This document shows positions 16,545 through 25,936 of a stretch of DNA of 64,000 bases, piece after piece (the stretch's first letter is position 1; the number at the start of each line of letters is the position of its first letter). A program made the translations under genes and the position numbers. This stretch comes from Acidovorax sp. FHTAMBA (GTDB lineage: Bacteria > Pseudomonadota > Gammaproteobacteria > Burkholderiales > Burkholderiaceae_C): positions 3,541,501 through 3,605,500 of the forward strand of contig NZ_CP152407.1 of assembly GCF_038958875.1 (NCBI RefSeq). The letters run 5' to 3'. The notes beneath the pieces are model-generated. The model was given only the letters and a program-made list of their open reading frames with translations. It was not told the origin of the DNA and ran no database searches.

Positions 16545-16573
16545 AAAAAAAAGGCATCGCAAGCGATGCCTTT
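16545..16573 (-). terminator. rho-independent terminator of etfBA
   Basis: On the minus strand the stem ggcatcgc/gcgatgcc (16553-16560 with 16563-16570) is followed by eight T residues. It lies 19-47 bases past the etfA stop and before the acyl-CoA dehydrogenase start, so the dehydrogenase probably needs its own promoter or readthrough. Confidence 0.85.
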
Positions 16574-16591
16574 GTGCGCACAGCGGCGTTC

Positions 16592-17524
16592 TTACAGGGC
16601 CTTGACCAGTTCTGGCACAGCCGTGAACAGATCAGCCTCCAGCCCATAGTCGGCCACGCTGAAGATCGGTGCTTCGGGGTCCTTGTTGATCGCCACGATC
16701 ACCTTGGAGTCCTTCATACCGGCCAGATGCTGAATAGCACCTGAGATGCCCGCTGCGATGTACAGCTGCGGCGCCACGATCTTGCCGGTCTGGCCCACTT
16801 GCCAGTCGTTGGGGGCGTAGCCCGCGTCCACCGCGGCACGGCTGGCGCCCAGGGCGGCACCCAGCTTGTCGGCCAGCGGAGTCATGATTTCGTCGAACTT
16901 TTCCTTGCTGCCCAGCGCCCGGCCACCGGAGACGATGATCTTGGCGGCGGTCAACTCGGGCCGGTCGCTCTTGGCGATTTCGCTGCCGACGAAGGTGCTC
17001 TTGCCTGCATCAGCCGTGGCTGCTGCAGTTTCGACAGCGGCGGAACCACCCGTAGCGGCTGCGGCGTCAAAGCCGGTGGTGCGCACGGTGATGATCTTGA
17101 CGCTGTCTGCGCTTTGCACGGTGGCGATGGCATTGCCAGCGTAGATGGGGCGTTCGAAGGTATCGGCGGAGATCACCTTGGTGATGTCACTGACCTGGGC
17201 CACATCGAGCTTGGCCGCCACGCGGGGGGCGATGTTGCGGCCGCTGGCCGTGGCGGGGAACAGGATGTGGCTGTAGCTGGAGGCGATGGCGAGCACCTGC
17301 GCGGCCACGTTTTCGGCCAGGCCGTGTTCCAGGCCGGGGGCATCAGCGTGGATGACCTTGGCAACACCGGCGATCTGGCCGGCAGCAGCGGCAGCAGCGC
17401 CGGCATTGTGGCCGGCCACCAGCACGTGCACGTCGCCACCGCAGGCCACAGCGGCCGTCACGGTGTTCAGCGTGGCGCCCTTGATGGACGCGTTGTCGTG
17501 TTCAGCAATAACGAGTACCGACAT
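16592..17524 (-). CDS. etfA: electron transfer flavoprotein subunit alpha
   Basis: Together with EtfB forms the soluble heterodimer that takes electrons from acyl-CoA dehydrogenases and passes them to ETF-ubiquinone oxidoreductase. The 310-residue protein has the N-terminal domain (MSVLVIAEHDNASIKGATLN) and a C-terminal FAD-binding domain with IIVSGGRALGSKEKF near 190-205, GQTGKIVAPQLYIAAGISGA and the ending IQHLAGMKDSKVIVAINKD. Immediately follows etfB with no gap and ends at a strong terminator. Confidence 0.96.
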   Translation of the reverse strand: MSVLVIAEHDNASIKGATLNTVTAAVACGGDVHVLVAGHNAGAAAAAAGQIAGVAKVIHADAPGLEHGLAENVAAQVLAIASSYSHILFPATASGRNIAPRVAAKLDVAQVSDITKVISADTFERPIYAGNAIATVQSADSVKIITVRTTGFDAAAATGGSAAVETAAATADAGKSTFVGSEIAKSDRPELTAAKIIVSGGRALGSKEKFDEIMTPLADKLGAALGASRAAVDAGYAPNDWQVGQTGKIVAPQLYIAAGISGAIQHLAGMKDSKVIVAINKDPEAPIFSVADYGLEADLFTAVPELVKAL

Positions 17525-18274
17525 TTAGATCACCTTCGCTTCGTTCTTGAGTTTTTCGACCAAGGCAGCAACGTCAGCCACCTTCACACCAGCACCGCGC
17601 TTGGCGGGCTCGGTCACCTTGAGGGTCTTCAGGCGAGGCGTCACGTCCACACCGAGGTCTTCGGGCTTGACGGTGTCGAGCTGCTTCTTCTTGGCCTTCA
17701 TGATGTTGGGCAAGGTGACGTAGCGGGGCTCGTTCAGGCGCAGGTCAGTGGTGATGACGGCGGGCAGCGTGAGCTGCAGGGTTTCCAGGCCGCCGTCCAC
17801 TTCGCGGGTCACGCTGACCTTGTCAGCAGCGAGTTCCACCTTGCTGGCAAACGTGGCCTGGGGCAGGTCGGCCAAGGCCGCCAGCATCTGGCCGGTCTGG
17901 TTGGCGTCGTCGTCGATCGCTTGCTTGCCCAGGATCACCAGCGAAGGTTGTTCCTTGTCCACCAGGGCCTTCAGGAGCTTGGCCACTGCCAGGGGCTGCA
18001 GTTCCACGTCGGTCTCGACCAGGATGGCACGGTCGGCACCAATGGCCATGGCGGTGCGCAGGGTTTCCTGGCACTGGGCCACGCCGCAGGAGACTGCGAT
18101 GACTTCGGTCACCAGGCCTTTTTCTTTCAGGCGCACGGCCTCTTCAACGGCGATTTCGTCAAAGGGGTTCATGCTCATCTTCACGTTGGCGATGTCCACA
18201 CCCGTGTTGTCCGACTTCACGCGGACCTTCACGTTGTAGTCCACCACGCGCTTGACAGGGACCAAGACCTTCAT
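17525..18274 (-). CDS. etfB: electron transfer flavoprotein subunit beta
   Basis: The AMP-binding subunit of ETF. The 249 residues begin MKVLVPVKRVVDYNVKVRVK, the typical EtfB start, contain NPFDEIAVEEAVRLKEKG near residue 37-54 and ILGKQAIDDDANQTGQMLAA near 120-140, the ETF beta signature region. A ctaggagc ribosome binding sequence precedes the ATG. It is the first gene of the etfBA operon, with a palindromic candidate operator about 30-45 bases upstream. Confidence 0.96.
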   Translation of the reverse strand: MKVLVPVKRVVDYNVKVRVKSDNTGVDIANVKMSMNPFDEIAVEEAVRLKEKGLVTEVIAVSCGVAQCQETLRTAMAIGADRAILVETDVELQPLAVAKLLKALVDKEQPSLVILGKQAIDDDANQTGQMLAALADLPQATFASKVELAADKVSVTREVDGGLETLQLTLPAVITTDLRLNEPRYVTLPNIMKAKKKQLDTVKPEDLGVDVTPRLKTLKVTEPAKRGAGVKVADVAALVEKLKNEAKVI

Positions 18275-18300
18275 TGCTGCGGCTCCTAGAGTTGGTTGAA

Positions 18301-18318
18301 TTGACGTTTACGTAAACT
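18301..18318 (-). promoter_or_regulatory. candidate MerR-type (LiuR-like) operator ahead of etfBA
   Basis: The plus strand reads ttgacgtttacgtaaac here; the core gtttacgtaaac is a perfect 12-base palindrome, and on the minus strand it reads tttacgtaaacgtcaa. This resembles the LiuR motif reported for branched-chain amino acid and acyl-CoA degradation genes in proteobacteria. The resemblance is from memory and no regulator gene is nearby. Confidence 0.4.
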
Positions 18319-18469
18319 GGATCATTCTATGTCGCACTGCAGCGAAATCGCTACGGAGCCGGGACATAGACCACGCGATCAAAAAAGAACGATCGTGCTT
18401 TTTCAGAATTATAGGCGACGCAGCGGGCGCGCTGTCTAGAGTTTGCTGTCGCCTGGGTGAACAACATGC

Positions 18470-19816
18470 TCAGCGCTGCCGTGGGGGCTGGTCGGCACGC
18501 GATGCCACCTGTTCCACCACGGCCCCCGCCACCGGAACTGGCCCCTCCACCTGCACATGCATGACCCGCTGCGGATAAGGGATTTCGATCTTGTGGGCGC
18601 GCAGGGCCGCGAGGATGGCCCGGTTGATGTCCGAGCGCAGCCCCAGCGACCCGTTCTCGGGGTCGGCGATCCAGAAGCCCACGGTGAACTCCAGGCCGTC
18701 TGCCCCAAATGCCGACAGGGCCACGCTGGGGGCCGGATCGCGCAGCACCCGGGGGTTAACAAGTGCTGACTCGCCCAGCAGCCGGGTGACCAGGTCCACA
18801 TCGCTGTCGTACCCCACGCTGACCACGGTGGACAACCACACCCGCGGGTCTGCCAGCGACAGGTTCTCCACCCGCTGGATGATCAGCATCTCGTTGGGCA
18901 CGATGGACTCGCGGCCTGCCGGCGAACGCACCACGGTGTAGCGCGCGTTGATGCCGGTGATGCGCCCCTCGAAGTTGTCCACCCGCACGTTGTCGCCAAT
19001 GCGCATGCTGCGTTCGGCCAGAATCACAAAGCCACTCACATAGTTGGACGCCAGCTTCTGCAGGCCAAAGCCAATGCCCACACCCACGGCACCGCCCAGC
19101 ACCGACAGCGCGGTCAGGTCAATGCCCACGGCCGACAGCGCCATGATCAGCCCGACGAAAATCAGCAGCGCGCGCACGGCATTGCTCACCGCCTTGCGCA
19201 GCGACAGCTCTGCGCCGGTGGCCGAGCGCAGCAGGCGCGCCTCGATGGCGGCAGATATCCACAGTGCAATGAGCAGCACCGCCCCGGCGGTCAGCGCGCC
19301 CTCGATCAGCGTTCGCACCGACAGGGTGGCGCCCCCCACTTTCCACTGGATCTTGTCGAGCTCGTCCAGCACGAGCGGCAGCAGCCCTGTCACCCACAGC
19401 ACCATGCCCAGCCATGCCAGCCAGGAGATCGATCGCTCCATCGGGCGCACCCAGGCCGCATCCGGGTAAGCCACCTGCAGGACCTTGACGCCAATGCGGA
19501 TCACCACCAGCGACACCAGCACCGGCACAGCCACCTTGAAAACGGCCAGGGGAAACCACAGCACCAGCAAGGTGCGCGACACATAGGCCAGGCCCAGCAG
19601 GGCGAGCGGGAACAGCGCACCGTCCACGATCCGCGCGCCAAACAGAATGGAACGGGGATCCCCCCGGTGAAGCCCGCGCTGAAGCGCGGACACCAGCAAC
19701 CAAGCCAGGCCGACACACGCAGCCAGCGTTGCCAGCTCGATCAGCACGGTGGGCCGAACAAACCCCTCGGCCCAGCGGCCCAGGTCTTGCAGCATGGGCA
19801 GGTCGGTCGCAGCCAT
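18470..19816 (-). CDS. mechanosensitive ion channel, MscS family
   Basis: A 448-residue membrane protein that would open under membrane tension to release solutes. Five or so hydrophobic segments cover residues 20-240, and the pore-lining helix and first part of the beta domain follow: SVLGGAVGVGIGFGLQKLAS, then NYVSGFVILAERSMRIGDNV and GRITGINARYTVVRSPAGRE, all hallmarks of MscS. A cytoplasmic domain of about 150 residues ends the protein. It follows etfB's promoter region on the same strand but has no obvious link to ETF. The enoyl-CoA hydratase gene ends just 5 bases upstream of its start, so the two may be co-transcribed. Confidence 0.9.
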   Translation of the reverse strand: MAATDLPMLQDLGRWAEGFVRPTVLIELATLAACVGLAWLLVSALQRGLHRGDPRSILFGARIVDGALFPLALLGLAYVSRTLLVLWFPLAVFKVAVPVLVSLVVIRIGVKVLQVAYPDAAWVRPMERSISWLAWLGMVLWVTGLLPLVLDELDKIQWKVGGATLSVRTLIEGALTAGAVLLIALWISAAIEARLLRSATGAELSLRKAVSNAVRALLIFVGLIMALSAVGIDLTALSVLGGAVGVGIGFGLQKLASNYVSGFVILAERSMRIGDNVRVDNFEGRITGINARYTVVRSPAGRESIVPNEMLIIQRVENLSLADPRVWLSTVVSVGYDSDVDLVTRLLGESALVNPRVLRDPAPSVALSAFGADGLEFTVGFWIADPENGSLGLRSDINRAILAALRAHKIEIPYPQRVMHVQVEGPVPVAGAVVEQVASRADQPPRQR

Positions 19817-19821
19817 GGGGT

Positions 19822-20613
19822 TCAGCGCTTCCAGGCGGGCTGGCGCTTTTCAGCAAAGGCGAGCGCGCCCTCCTGCGCGGCCGCATCCATCATGTTGGCA
19901 GCCATGGTGGGGCCTGCCAGCTGATAGGCGGCATCGATGCCCAGCTCACGCTGCTGGTACACCAGCGCCTTGCCCATGGCAACCGCCACGCGGGGCTTTT
20001 GCACGATGGATTGCACCAGCTTCTCCACCTCCGCATCCAGCCCGTCGGCGGGCACCACACGGTTCACCAGCCCTTGCGCGAGCGCGGTAGGGGCATCGAT
20101 GAAATCCCCTGTCAGCAGCATTTCCATCGCCCGCTTGGCGGGCACGTTGCGCACCAGCGGCACGCTGGGCGTGGCGCAGAACAGGCCGTAGTGGATGCCG
20201 CTGGTGGCAAAGCTGGCCGAGTCGGCCGCCACCGCCAGGTCACATTGCGCGACCAGCTGGCAGCCTGCTGCGGTGGCCATGCCCTGCACCCGCGCAATGA
20301 CAGGCACGCTGAGCTTGTGGATGGTGAGCATCATGCGGCTGCACTGCGCAAAAAGCTGCTGGTAGTAAGCCAGCTCCGGGTTCGCAGCCATCTCCTTGAG
20401 GTTGTGGCCCGCGCAAAACGCCTTGCCGGCTGCGGCCAGCACCACCACGCGCACCGATTCGTCGCGGCCCGCATCGTCCAGCGCCTGCTGCAGCGCAGAG
20501 AGCATTTCAGCGCCCAAGGCATTGAAACGCGCAGGGTCGTTCAAAGTGAGGGTGACCACACCGCGCGCATCACGTGTGATCTGCAGCAGATCGTCTGAAT
20601 TTGGAATCGTCAT
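19822..20613 (-). CDS. enoyl-CoA hydratase/isomerase family protein
   Basis: A crotonase-fold protein of 263 residues. The start is the ATG at 20611-20613 (MTIPNSDDLLQITRDARGVV), preceded by aggagat; the frame is open further upstream but that part lacks crotonase similarity. The oxyanion-hole segment AFCAGHNLKEM is near residue 60-70 and the second one, IARVQGMATAAGCQLVAQCD, near 105-125. The sequence resembles the ECHDC3-like group, whose members lack one or both catalytic Glu residues of true hydratases (GCQLV in place of GGG.E), so hydratase activity is doubtful. Neighbours are the deacetylase-like gene upstream and mscS downstream. Confidence 0.88.
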   Translation of the reverse strand: MTIPNSDDLLQITRDARGVVTLTLNDPARFNALGAEMLSALQQALDDAGRDESVRVVVLAAAGKAFCAGHNLKEMAANPELAYYQQLFAQCSRMMLTIHKLSVPVIARVQGMATAAGCQLVAQCDLAVAADSASFATSGIHYGLFCATPSVPLVRNVPAKRAMEMLLTGDFIDAPTALAQGLVNRVVPADGLDAEVEKLVQSIVQKPRVAVAMGKALVYQQRELGIDAAYQLAGPTMAANMMDAAAQEGALAFAEKRQPAWKR

Positions 20614-20750
20614 GTTGCATCTCCTGTGCTCGGCAATGCGAGCGGCGATTGAGTCAGGCGCGCATGAGGCCAGTGGCACCGTAGAACCGGCCATGACAGG
20701 CCCCCTAGCGTTTCCCACCTGGTGCGCCGCGGCAGGCAGCACAGCGCGCA

Positions 20751-21704
20751 TCAAAGATCCGCAAGAACGCGCAAGTGCGCCTCCACACTGCGCGCCAGCG
20801 GGCCCATCACGTAGCCGCCTTCCAGGCACGACACAATGCGGCCCTTGGAGAAGCGGCGGGCGACATCCTTCACGCGCTGGGTGATCCAGGCGTAGTCCTG
20901 CTCCGTCAGGCCCAGCTGGCCCATGTCGTCCTCGCGGTGGCCGTCAAAGCCTGCACTGACAAAGATCATCTCGGGCTTGAAGGCTTCCAGCCGGGGCATC
21001 CACATCACCTCGATGATCTCGCGGATATCCATGCCCCGCGTGTACGCCGCTACGGGCACGTTCACCATGTTGGGTGCCGGGTCGTGGTCACCGCTGTAGG
21101 GGTAGAACGGGTGCTGAAAGATGCTGACCATCAGCGCACGCGGGTCATGGGCCAGGATGTCTTCGGTGCCGTTGCCGTGGTGCACGTCAAAGTCCACCAC
21201 CGCCACCCGCTGCAGGTTGTAGCGCTGCAGCGCGTATTTGGCGGCCACCGCCACGTTGTTGAAAAAACAGAACCCCATGGCCTTGTCGCGACAGGCGTGG
21301 TGGCCCGGCGGGCGCACCGAGCAGAAGGCATTTTCCACCTCGCCAGCCATCACCGCATCGGTGGCAGCCAGCGCGGCCCCGGCGGCCCGCAGCGAGGCTT
21401 TCCAGGTGTGGGCGTTGATGGAGGTGTCGGTGTCGATCTGCGCGTAGTTGGGGCCGCCGGCCAACAGTTCTTCATTGAGCCGGTCCGACAGGCCGCGCAG
21501 CGCCGCGATGTGCATGCGGCCGTGGGCCAGCTCGATGTCGGCCAGCGAGGCCTCCGGTGCGTCGTAGCGCTCCAGCGCATCGCCCACACCAGTGACCAGC
21601 AAGCGGTCTTCGATGGCGTCCAGCCGTTCGGGGCATTCGGGGTGGCCCGGGCCCATCTCGTGCTTCCAACAGTCCCGATGGGTGAAATAGCCCGTCTTGC
21701 TCAC
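20751..21704 (-). CDS. histone deacetylase family protein (acetoin utilization/acetylpolyamine amidohydrolase type)
   Basis: A zinc-dependent deacetylase of 317 residues when started at the GTG at 21702-21704 (SKTGYFTHRDCWKHEMGPGH). An ATG at 21767 would overlap the divergent MoxR gene start and is unlikely. All hallmark segments are present: HPECPERL near 20, SVRPPGHHA near 130, VVDFDVHHGNGTE near 170 with zinc-binding Asp and His, SAGFDGHREDDMG near 260 with the second Asp, and SCLEGGYVMG near 300. Bacterial relatives deacetylate acetylpolyamines or lysines; the substrate is not predictable. Its stop is 137 bases before the enoyl-CoA hydratase start on the same strand. Confidence 0.9.
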   Translation of the reverse strand: MSKTGYFTHRDCWKHEMGPGHPECPERLDAIEDRLLVTGVGDALERYDAPEASLADIELAHGRMHIAALRGLSDRLNEELLAGGPNYAQIDTDTSINAHTWKASLRAAGAALAATDAVMAGEVENAFCSVRPPGHHACRDKAMGFCFFNNVAVAAKYALQRYNLQRVAVVDFDVHHGNGTEDILAHDPRALMVSIFQHPFYPYSGDHDPAPNMVNVPVAAYTRGMDIREIIEVMWMPRLEAFKPEMIFVSAGFDGHREDDMGQLGLTEQDYAWITQRVKDVARRFSKGRIVSCLEGGYVMGPLARSVEAHLRVLADL

Positions 21705-21757
21705 AGTCTTGTCCCCGCGTCTCGCATTATTTGGAGTTTTTCGGATAACGTCGCGCC

Positions 21758-22678
<921 letters not shown>

Positions 22679-22681
22679 GCC

Positions 22682-23725
22682 ATGGATCCCGCTGCCCCGA
22701 TCCCCCTGTCACCCGCCGGGCGCTGGCACCGCCTGGCGGGGCGGCTGAACCCGCTGGCGCCGCTGCGCAGCCGCTTTCAGCGCTGGTGGCAGGCGCGCCT
22801 GCCGCTCAGCGACACCCTGGTCCTCACCCAGCGCAACGTCTACATCCTGCCCACGGGCGCGGGCTGGATGCTGGCGCTGACGCTGGGGGTGCTTCTTGTC
22901 GCTTCGATCAACTACCAGCTGAACCTGGGGTATCTGCTCACGTTCCTGCTGGCGGGCAGCGCTGTGGTCGGCATGCACATATGCCACGCCAACCTGCGCG
23001 GCCTCACGCTGCACCTGAAGCCGCCCGAGCCGCACTTTATGGGCACCAGCGCCGCGTTCGATATCCAGCTGTCCAGCGACCGCAAGACGCCGCGCTACGG
23101 CATTGCCCTGTCGGTGCACACCGATGGCAAGGAGGCGCACCACTGGGCCTGGACCGATGTGCCGGCGCAGGGGCAGTCCGGCGTGCAGGTGGCCTTCAAG
23201 CCCGAACGCCGGGGCCTGCACGGCGTGCCCACCCTCATGGCCGAGACGCGTTTCCCGCTGGGCACCTTTCGCGTATGGACCTACTGGCGCCCCGCGGCGA
23301 AGGTGCTGGTGTACCCGGCACCCGAAACGCCCGCGCCGCCCCTGCCACCGGGCGAGCCGCGCGCTGGCGGCACGGGCAGCGCGCCATCCCAGGGGATTGG
23401 CGAATTTGATGGCGTGCGTGCCTACCGCCGGGGCGACCCGCTCAAGCTGGTGGTCTGGAAAAAAGCGGCCAAGTCGCTGGGCACGGGCACCGATGACCTG
23501 GTCAGCCGCGACTCCCAGCAGGCGCAGCGGCACGAACTGTGGCTGGATCTGGCCCGTGCCGCCCTGCCCGAGCACGAAGCCCGCGTCTCACGCCTGACCG
23601 CCTGGGTGTTGCAGGCAGACCGCCTGGGGCTGGACTACGGCCTCAGGCTGCCCGGCGTGGAGATTGCCCCGGACACGGGCGCCGCCCACCGCAGAAACTG
23701 CCTGGAGGCGCTGGCGCTGTGCTGA
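22682..23725 (+). CDS. DUF58 domain protein
   Basis: A 347-residue membrane-anchored partner of MoxR. Two hydrophobic segments lie near residues 58-100 (GWMLALTLGVLLVASINYQL and YLLTFLLAGSAVVGMHI), followed by a periplasmic/beta-rich part and the DUF58 hallmark EFDGVRAYRRGDPLKLVVWK near 240-260. The end of the protein (LRLPGVEIAPDTG) resembles the usual short C-terminus. It begins 3 bases after the MoxR stop, so the two form one transcript with the transglutaminase gene that follows. Confidence 0.9.
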   Translation: MDPAAPIPLSPAGRWHRLAGRLNPLAPLRSRFQRWWQARLPLSDTLVLTQRNVYILPTGAGWMLALTLGVLLVASINYQLNLGYLLTFLLAGSAVVGMHICHANLRGLTLHLKPPEPHFMGTSAAFDIQLSSDRKTPRYGIALSVHTDGKEAHHWAWTDVPAQGQSGVQVAFKPERRGLHGVPTLMAETRFPLGTFRVWTYWRPAAKVLVYPAPETPAPPLPPGEPRAGGTGSAPSQGIGEFDGVRAYRRGDPLKLVVWKKAAKSLGTGTDDLVSRDSQQAQRHELWLDLARAALPEHEARVSRLTAWVLQADRLGLDYGLRLPGVEIAPDTGAAHRRNCLEALALC

Positions 23726-23743
23726 ATCGTCCCGAAAATTTCA

Positions 23744-23805
23744 TGCCAAAATGGTCTCCAGCGCTTATCCATCAAGCGCCTATAGCTATATTTTCAATAG
23801 CATTT
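23744..23805 (-). repeat. palindromic repeat copy D
   Basis: Reverse orientation: ccaaaatggtctccagcgct, tatccatcaagcgcc, tatagctatattttcaatag. It fills most of the 112 bases between the DUF58 gene and the transglutaminase gene. Confidence 0.85.
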
Positions 23806-23837
23806 TCATTGCCAACAGCCGGGTTCGCCCCACTGCC

Positions 23838-25862
23838 ATGACCCTGCGCCAGACCCTAGCATCCCTGCCTCGCGACGCCCGCGACACGCTTTTTTTGCTG
23901 TTCGTGATCGTGTGGGTGATTGCGCCCCAGGTGTCCAACCTGCCGGTGTGGACCAGCGTGCTGGCCGGCGGGCTGCTGCTGTGGCGCGGCTGGCTGGCCT
24001 GGGCGGGGCGGCCCCTGCCCGGCCGCTGGACGGTGGCTGTGCTGCTGGTGGTGGCGGTGGCGGGCACGCTGCTGACACACCGCACCATTCTCGGCCGCGA
24101 TGCGGGCGTCACCCTCATCGTCATGCTGCTGGCGCTCAAGACGCTGGAGCTGCGCGCGCGCCGCGATGCGATGGTGGTGTTCTTCCTGGGCTTCTTCACG
24201 ATGCTCAGCAATTTCTTCTTCTCCCAGTCGCTGCTGACCGCCGCCGCCATGCTGGTGGCGCTGCTGGGCCTGCTCATGGCGCTGGTCAACGCCCACATGC
24301 CCGTGGGGCGCCCGCCGCTCACCCAGACGTTCCGCATGGCAGGCACCATGGCGCTGCTGGGGGCGCCCATCATGGTGGCGCTGTTCATGCTGTTCCCGCG
24401 CATGTCACCGCTGTGGGGCATGCCGGGCGAGAACCTCACCGGGCGCAGCGGCCTGTCGGGCACGATGCGCGTGGGCGAGATGGCCGAAATCGCGCTCGAT
24501 GAACGCGTGGCGATCCGCCTGCGCTTTGAAGGCGCCCCCACCGACGTCCCCCCCCAGTCGGCGCTGTACTTCCGGGGCCCGGTCATGACGTCGTTTGACG
24601 GCCGGCAATGGCAGGCGGAACCATTCCGCGAAGACAGTGCCTGGGCTGCCCGTGTGGCGGTGCCGGCCAACCTGCAGGTCAGCGGCCCGGCGGTGCGCTA
24701 CGAGGTCACGCTGGAGCCGCAGCGCCAGCCCTGGCTGATGGTGCTGGAGGCCACCCCCGATGCGCCCCAGCTGCCCAGCATGCAGGCCTACATGACGCAA
24801 GACCTACAGTGGATGACCACACGCCCCATCACCGAAGTGATGCGCTACCAGGCGGTGAGCTACCCACAGTTCCGCCATGGCCCGCAGCAAGCCGTGCAGC
24901 AGCTGAGGGTGTACACCGAGCTGCCAACCGGCTTCAACCCCCGCACGCTGGCGCTGGCGGCACAAATGCGTGCAGACCCCGCGCTGGCCACGGCCAGCGC
25001 CGAAACGCTGGTCAATGCGGTGCTGCAGCGGCTGCGCACCGGTGGCTACAGCTACACCCTGGACCCCGGTGTGTACGGCGAGCACACGGCCGACGAATTC
25101 TGGTTCGACCGCAAGGAGGGGTTTTGCGAACACATTGCCTCGGCCTTCGTGGTGCTGATGCGGGCGTTGGATGTGCCCACGCGCATCGTCACCGGCTACC
25201 AGGGCGGCGAACGCAACCCGGTGGACGGCTACTGGACCGTGCGCAACGCCGACGCCCATGCCTGGGCCGAGGTCTGGATGGAAGGCCGTGGCTGGGTGCG
25301 CGTGGACCCCACCGGCGCGATTGCGCCCAACCGGGTGGGTGCCTTCCAGCGCCTGCGGGCGCCGCAGGGCGCATTTGCCACCGCCATGGGCACCTTGAGC
25401 CCGGGCATGGTGCAGAACCTGCGCGCGGTGTGGGAGGCCGTGAACAACAGCTGGAACCAGTGGGTGCTCAACTACACCCAGAAGCGCCAGCTCGACCTGC
25501 TCAAGGCGCTGGGGTTTGAGTCGCCCAGCTGGCAGGATCTCACCACGCTGCTGGGCACGCTGGTGCTAGCGGCGGCGCTGGGCGGCATGGGCTGGAGCGC
25601 CTGGGAGCGCAGCCAGCACGACCCGTGGCTGCGCCTGCTGGCGCGCACGCGCCAGCGCCTGGCGCGTGCTGGCTTGGTACTGCCCGACAATCTGCCACCG
25701 CGCGCAATCGCCCAGCGGGTACAGGCGCACTTCGGCGCGCCCGCCCAGAGCCTGAGCGACTGGCTGCTGCAGCTGGAGCAACTGCGCTATGCCCCCCGGC
25801 CTGCCACCGAACTGGCCAAGCTGCGGCGCGCGTTTCGCAGCCTGCCCTGGCCCAGGCCATGA
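23838..25862 (+). CDS. TgpA-like transglutaminase, DUF3488 membrane domain plus transglutaminase core
   Basis: A 674-residue inner-membrane protein. About five N-terminal helices (residues 15-185) form the DUF3488 region, with FPRMSPLWGMPGENLTG after them. The periplasmic transglutaminase core carries the catalytic triad: Cys430 in KEGFCEHIA, His in NADAHAWAEVW and Asp in VRVDPTGA. A further helix near 575-595 precedes a cytoplasmic DUF4129-like tail of about 80 residues. Homologues such as Pseudomonas TgpA are essential and sit with MoxR and DUF58 genes, as here. The ATG at 23838 (MTLRQTLASLPRDARDT) was chosen because the upstream part of the frame is a repeat element. Confidence 0.92.
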   Translation: MTLRQTLASLPRDARDTLFLLFVIVWVIAPQVSNLPVWTSVLAGGLLLWRGWLAWAGRPLPGRWTVAVLLVVAVAGTLLTHRTILGRDAGVTLIVMLLALKTLELRARRDAMVVFFLGFFTMLSNFFFSQSLLTAAAMLVALLGLLMALVNAHMPVGRPPLTQTFRMAGTMALLGAPIMVALFMLFPRMSPLWGMPGENLTGRSGLSGTMRVGEMAEIALDERVAIRLRFEGAPTDVPPQSALYFRGPVMTSFDGRQWQAEPFREDSAWAARVAVPANLQVSGPAVRYEVTLEPQRQPWLMVLEATPDAPQLPSMQAYMTQDLQWMTTRPITEVMRYQAVSYPQFRHGPQQAVQQLRVYTELPTGFNPRTLALAAQMRADPALATASAETLVNAVLQRLRTGGYSYTLDPGVYGEHTADEFWFDRKEGFCEHIASAFVVLMRALDVPTRIVTGYQGGERNPVDGYWTVRNADAHAWAEVWMEGRGWVRVDPTGAIAPNRVGAFQRLRAPQGAFATAMGTLSPGMVQNLRAVWEAVNNSWNQWVLNYTQKRQLDLLKALGFESPSWQDLTTLLGTLVLAAALGGMGWSAWERSQHDPWLRLLARTRQRLARAGLVLPDNLPPRAIAQRVQAHFGAPAQSLSDWLLQLEQLRYAPRPATELAKLRRAFRSLPWPRP

Positions 25863-25936
25863 CGCCACCCCAGATCCCCGGCAGCCTCGCGCTGGCACCA
25901 TGGGTTTCTGGCAACGCAAAGTAACGACGAACCGCA

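Noticed and set aside
16545..16573. Promoter or attachment site from the ggcatcgc hairpin
   Set aside because: The eight-T tract on the minus strand and the position right after etfA make an intrinsic terminator the simpler explanation.
14689..16605. Plus-strand open frame of over 600 codons across the acyl-CoA dehydrogenase gene
   Set aside because: Antisense to a protein with both acyl-CoA dehydrogenase signatures, and the plus-strand residues are non-protein-like and His rich.
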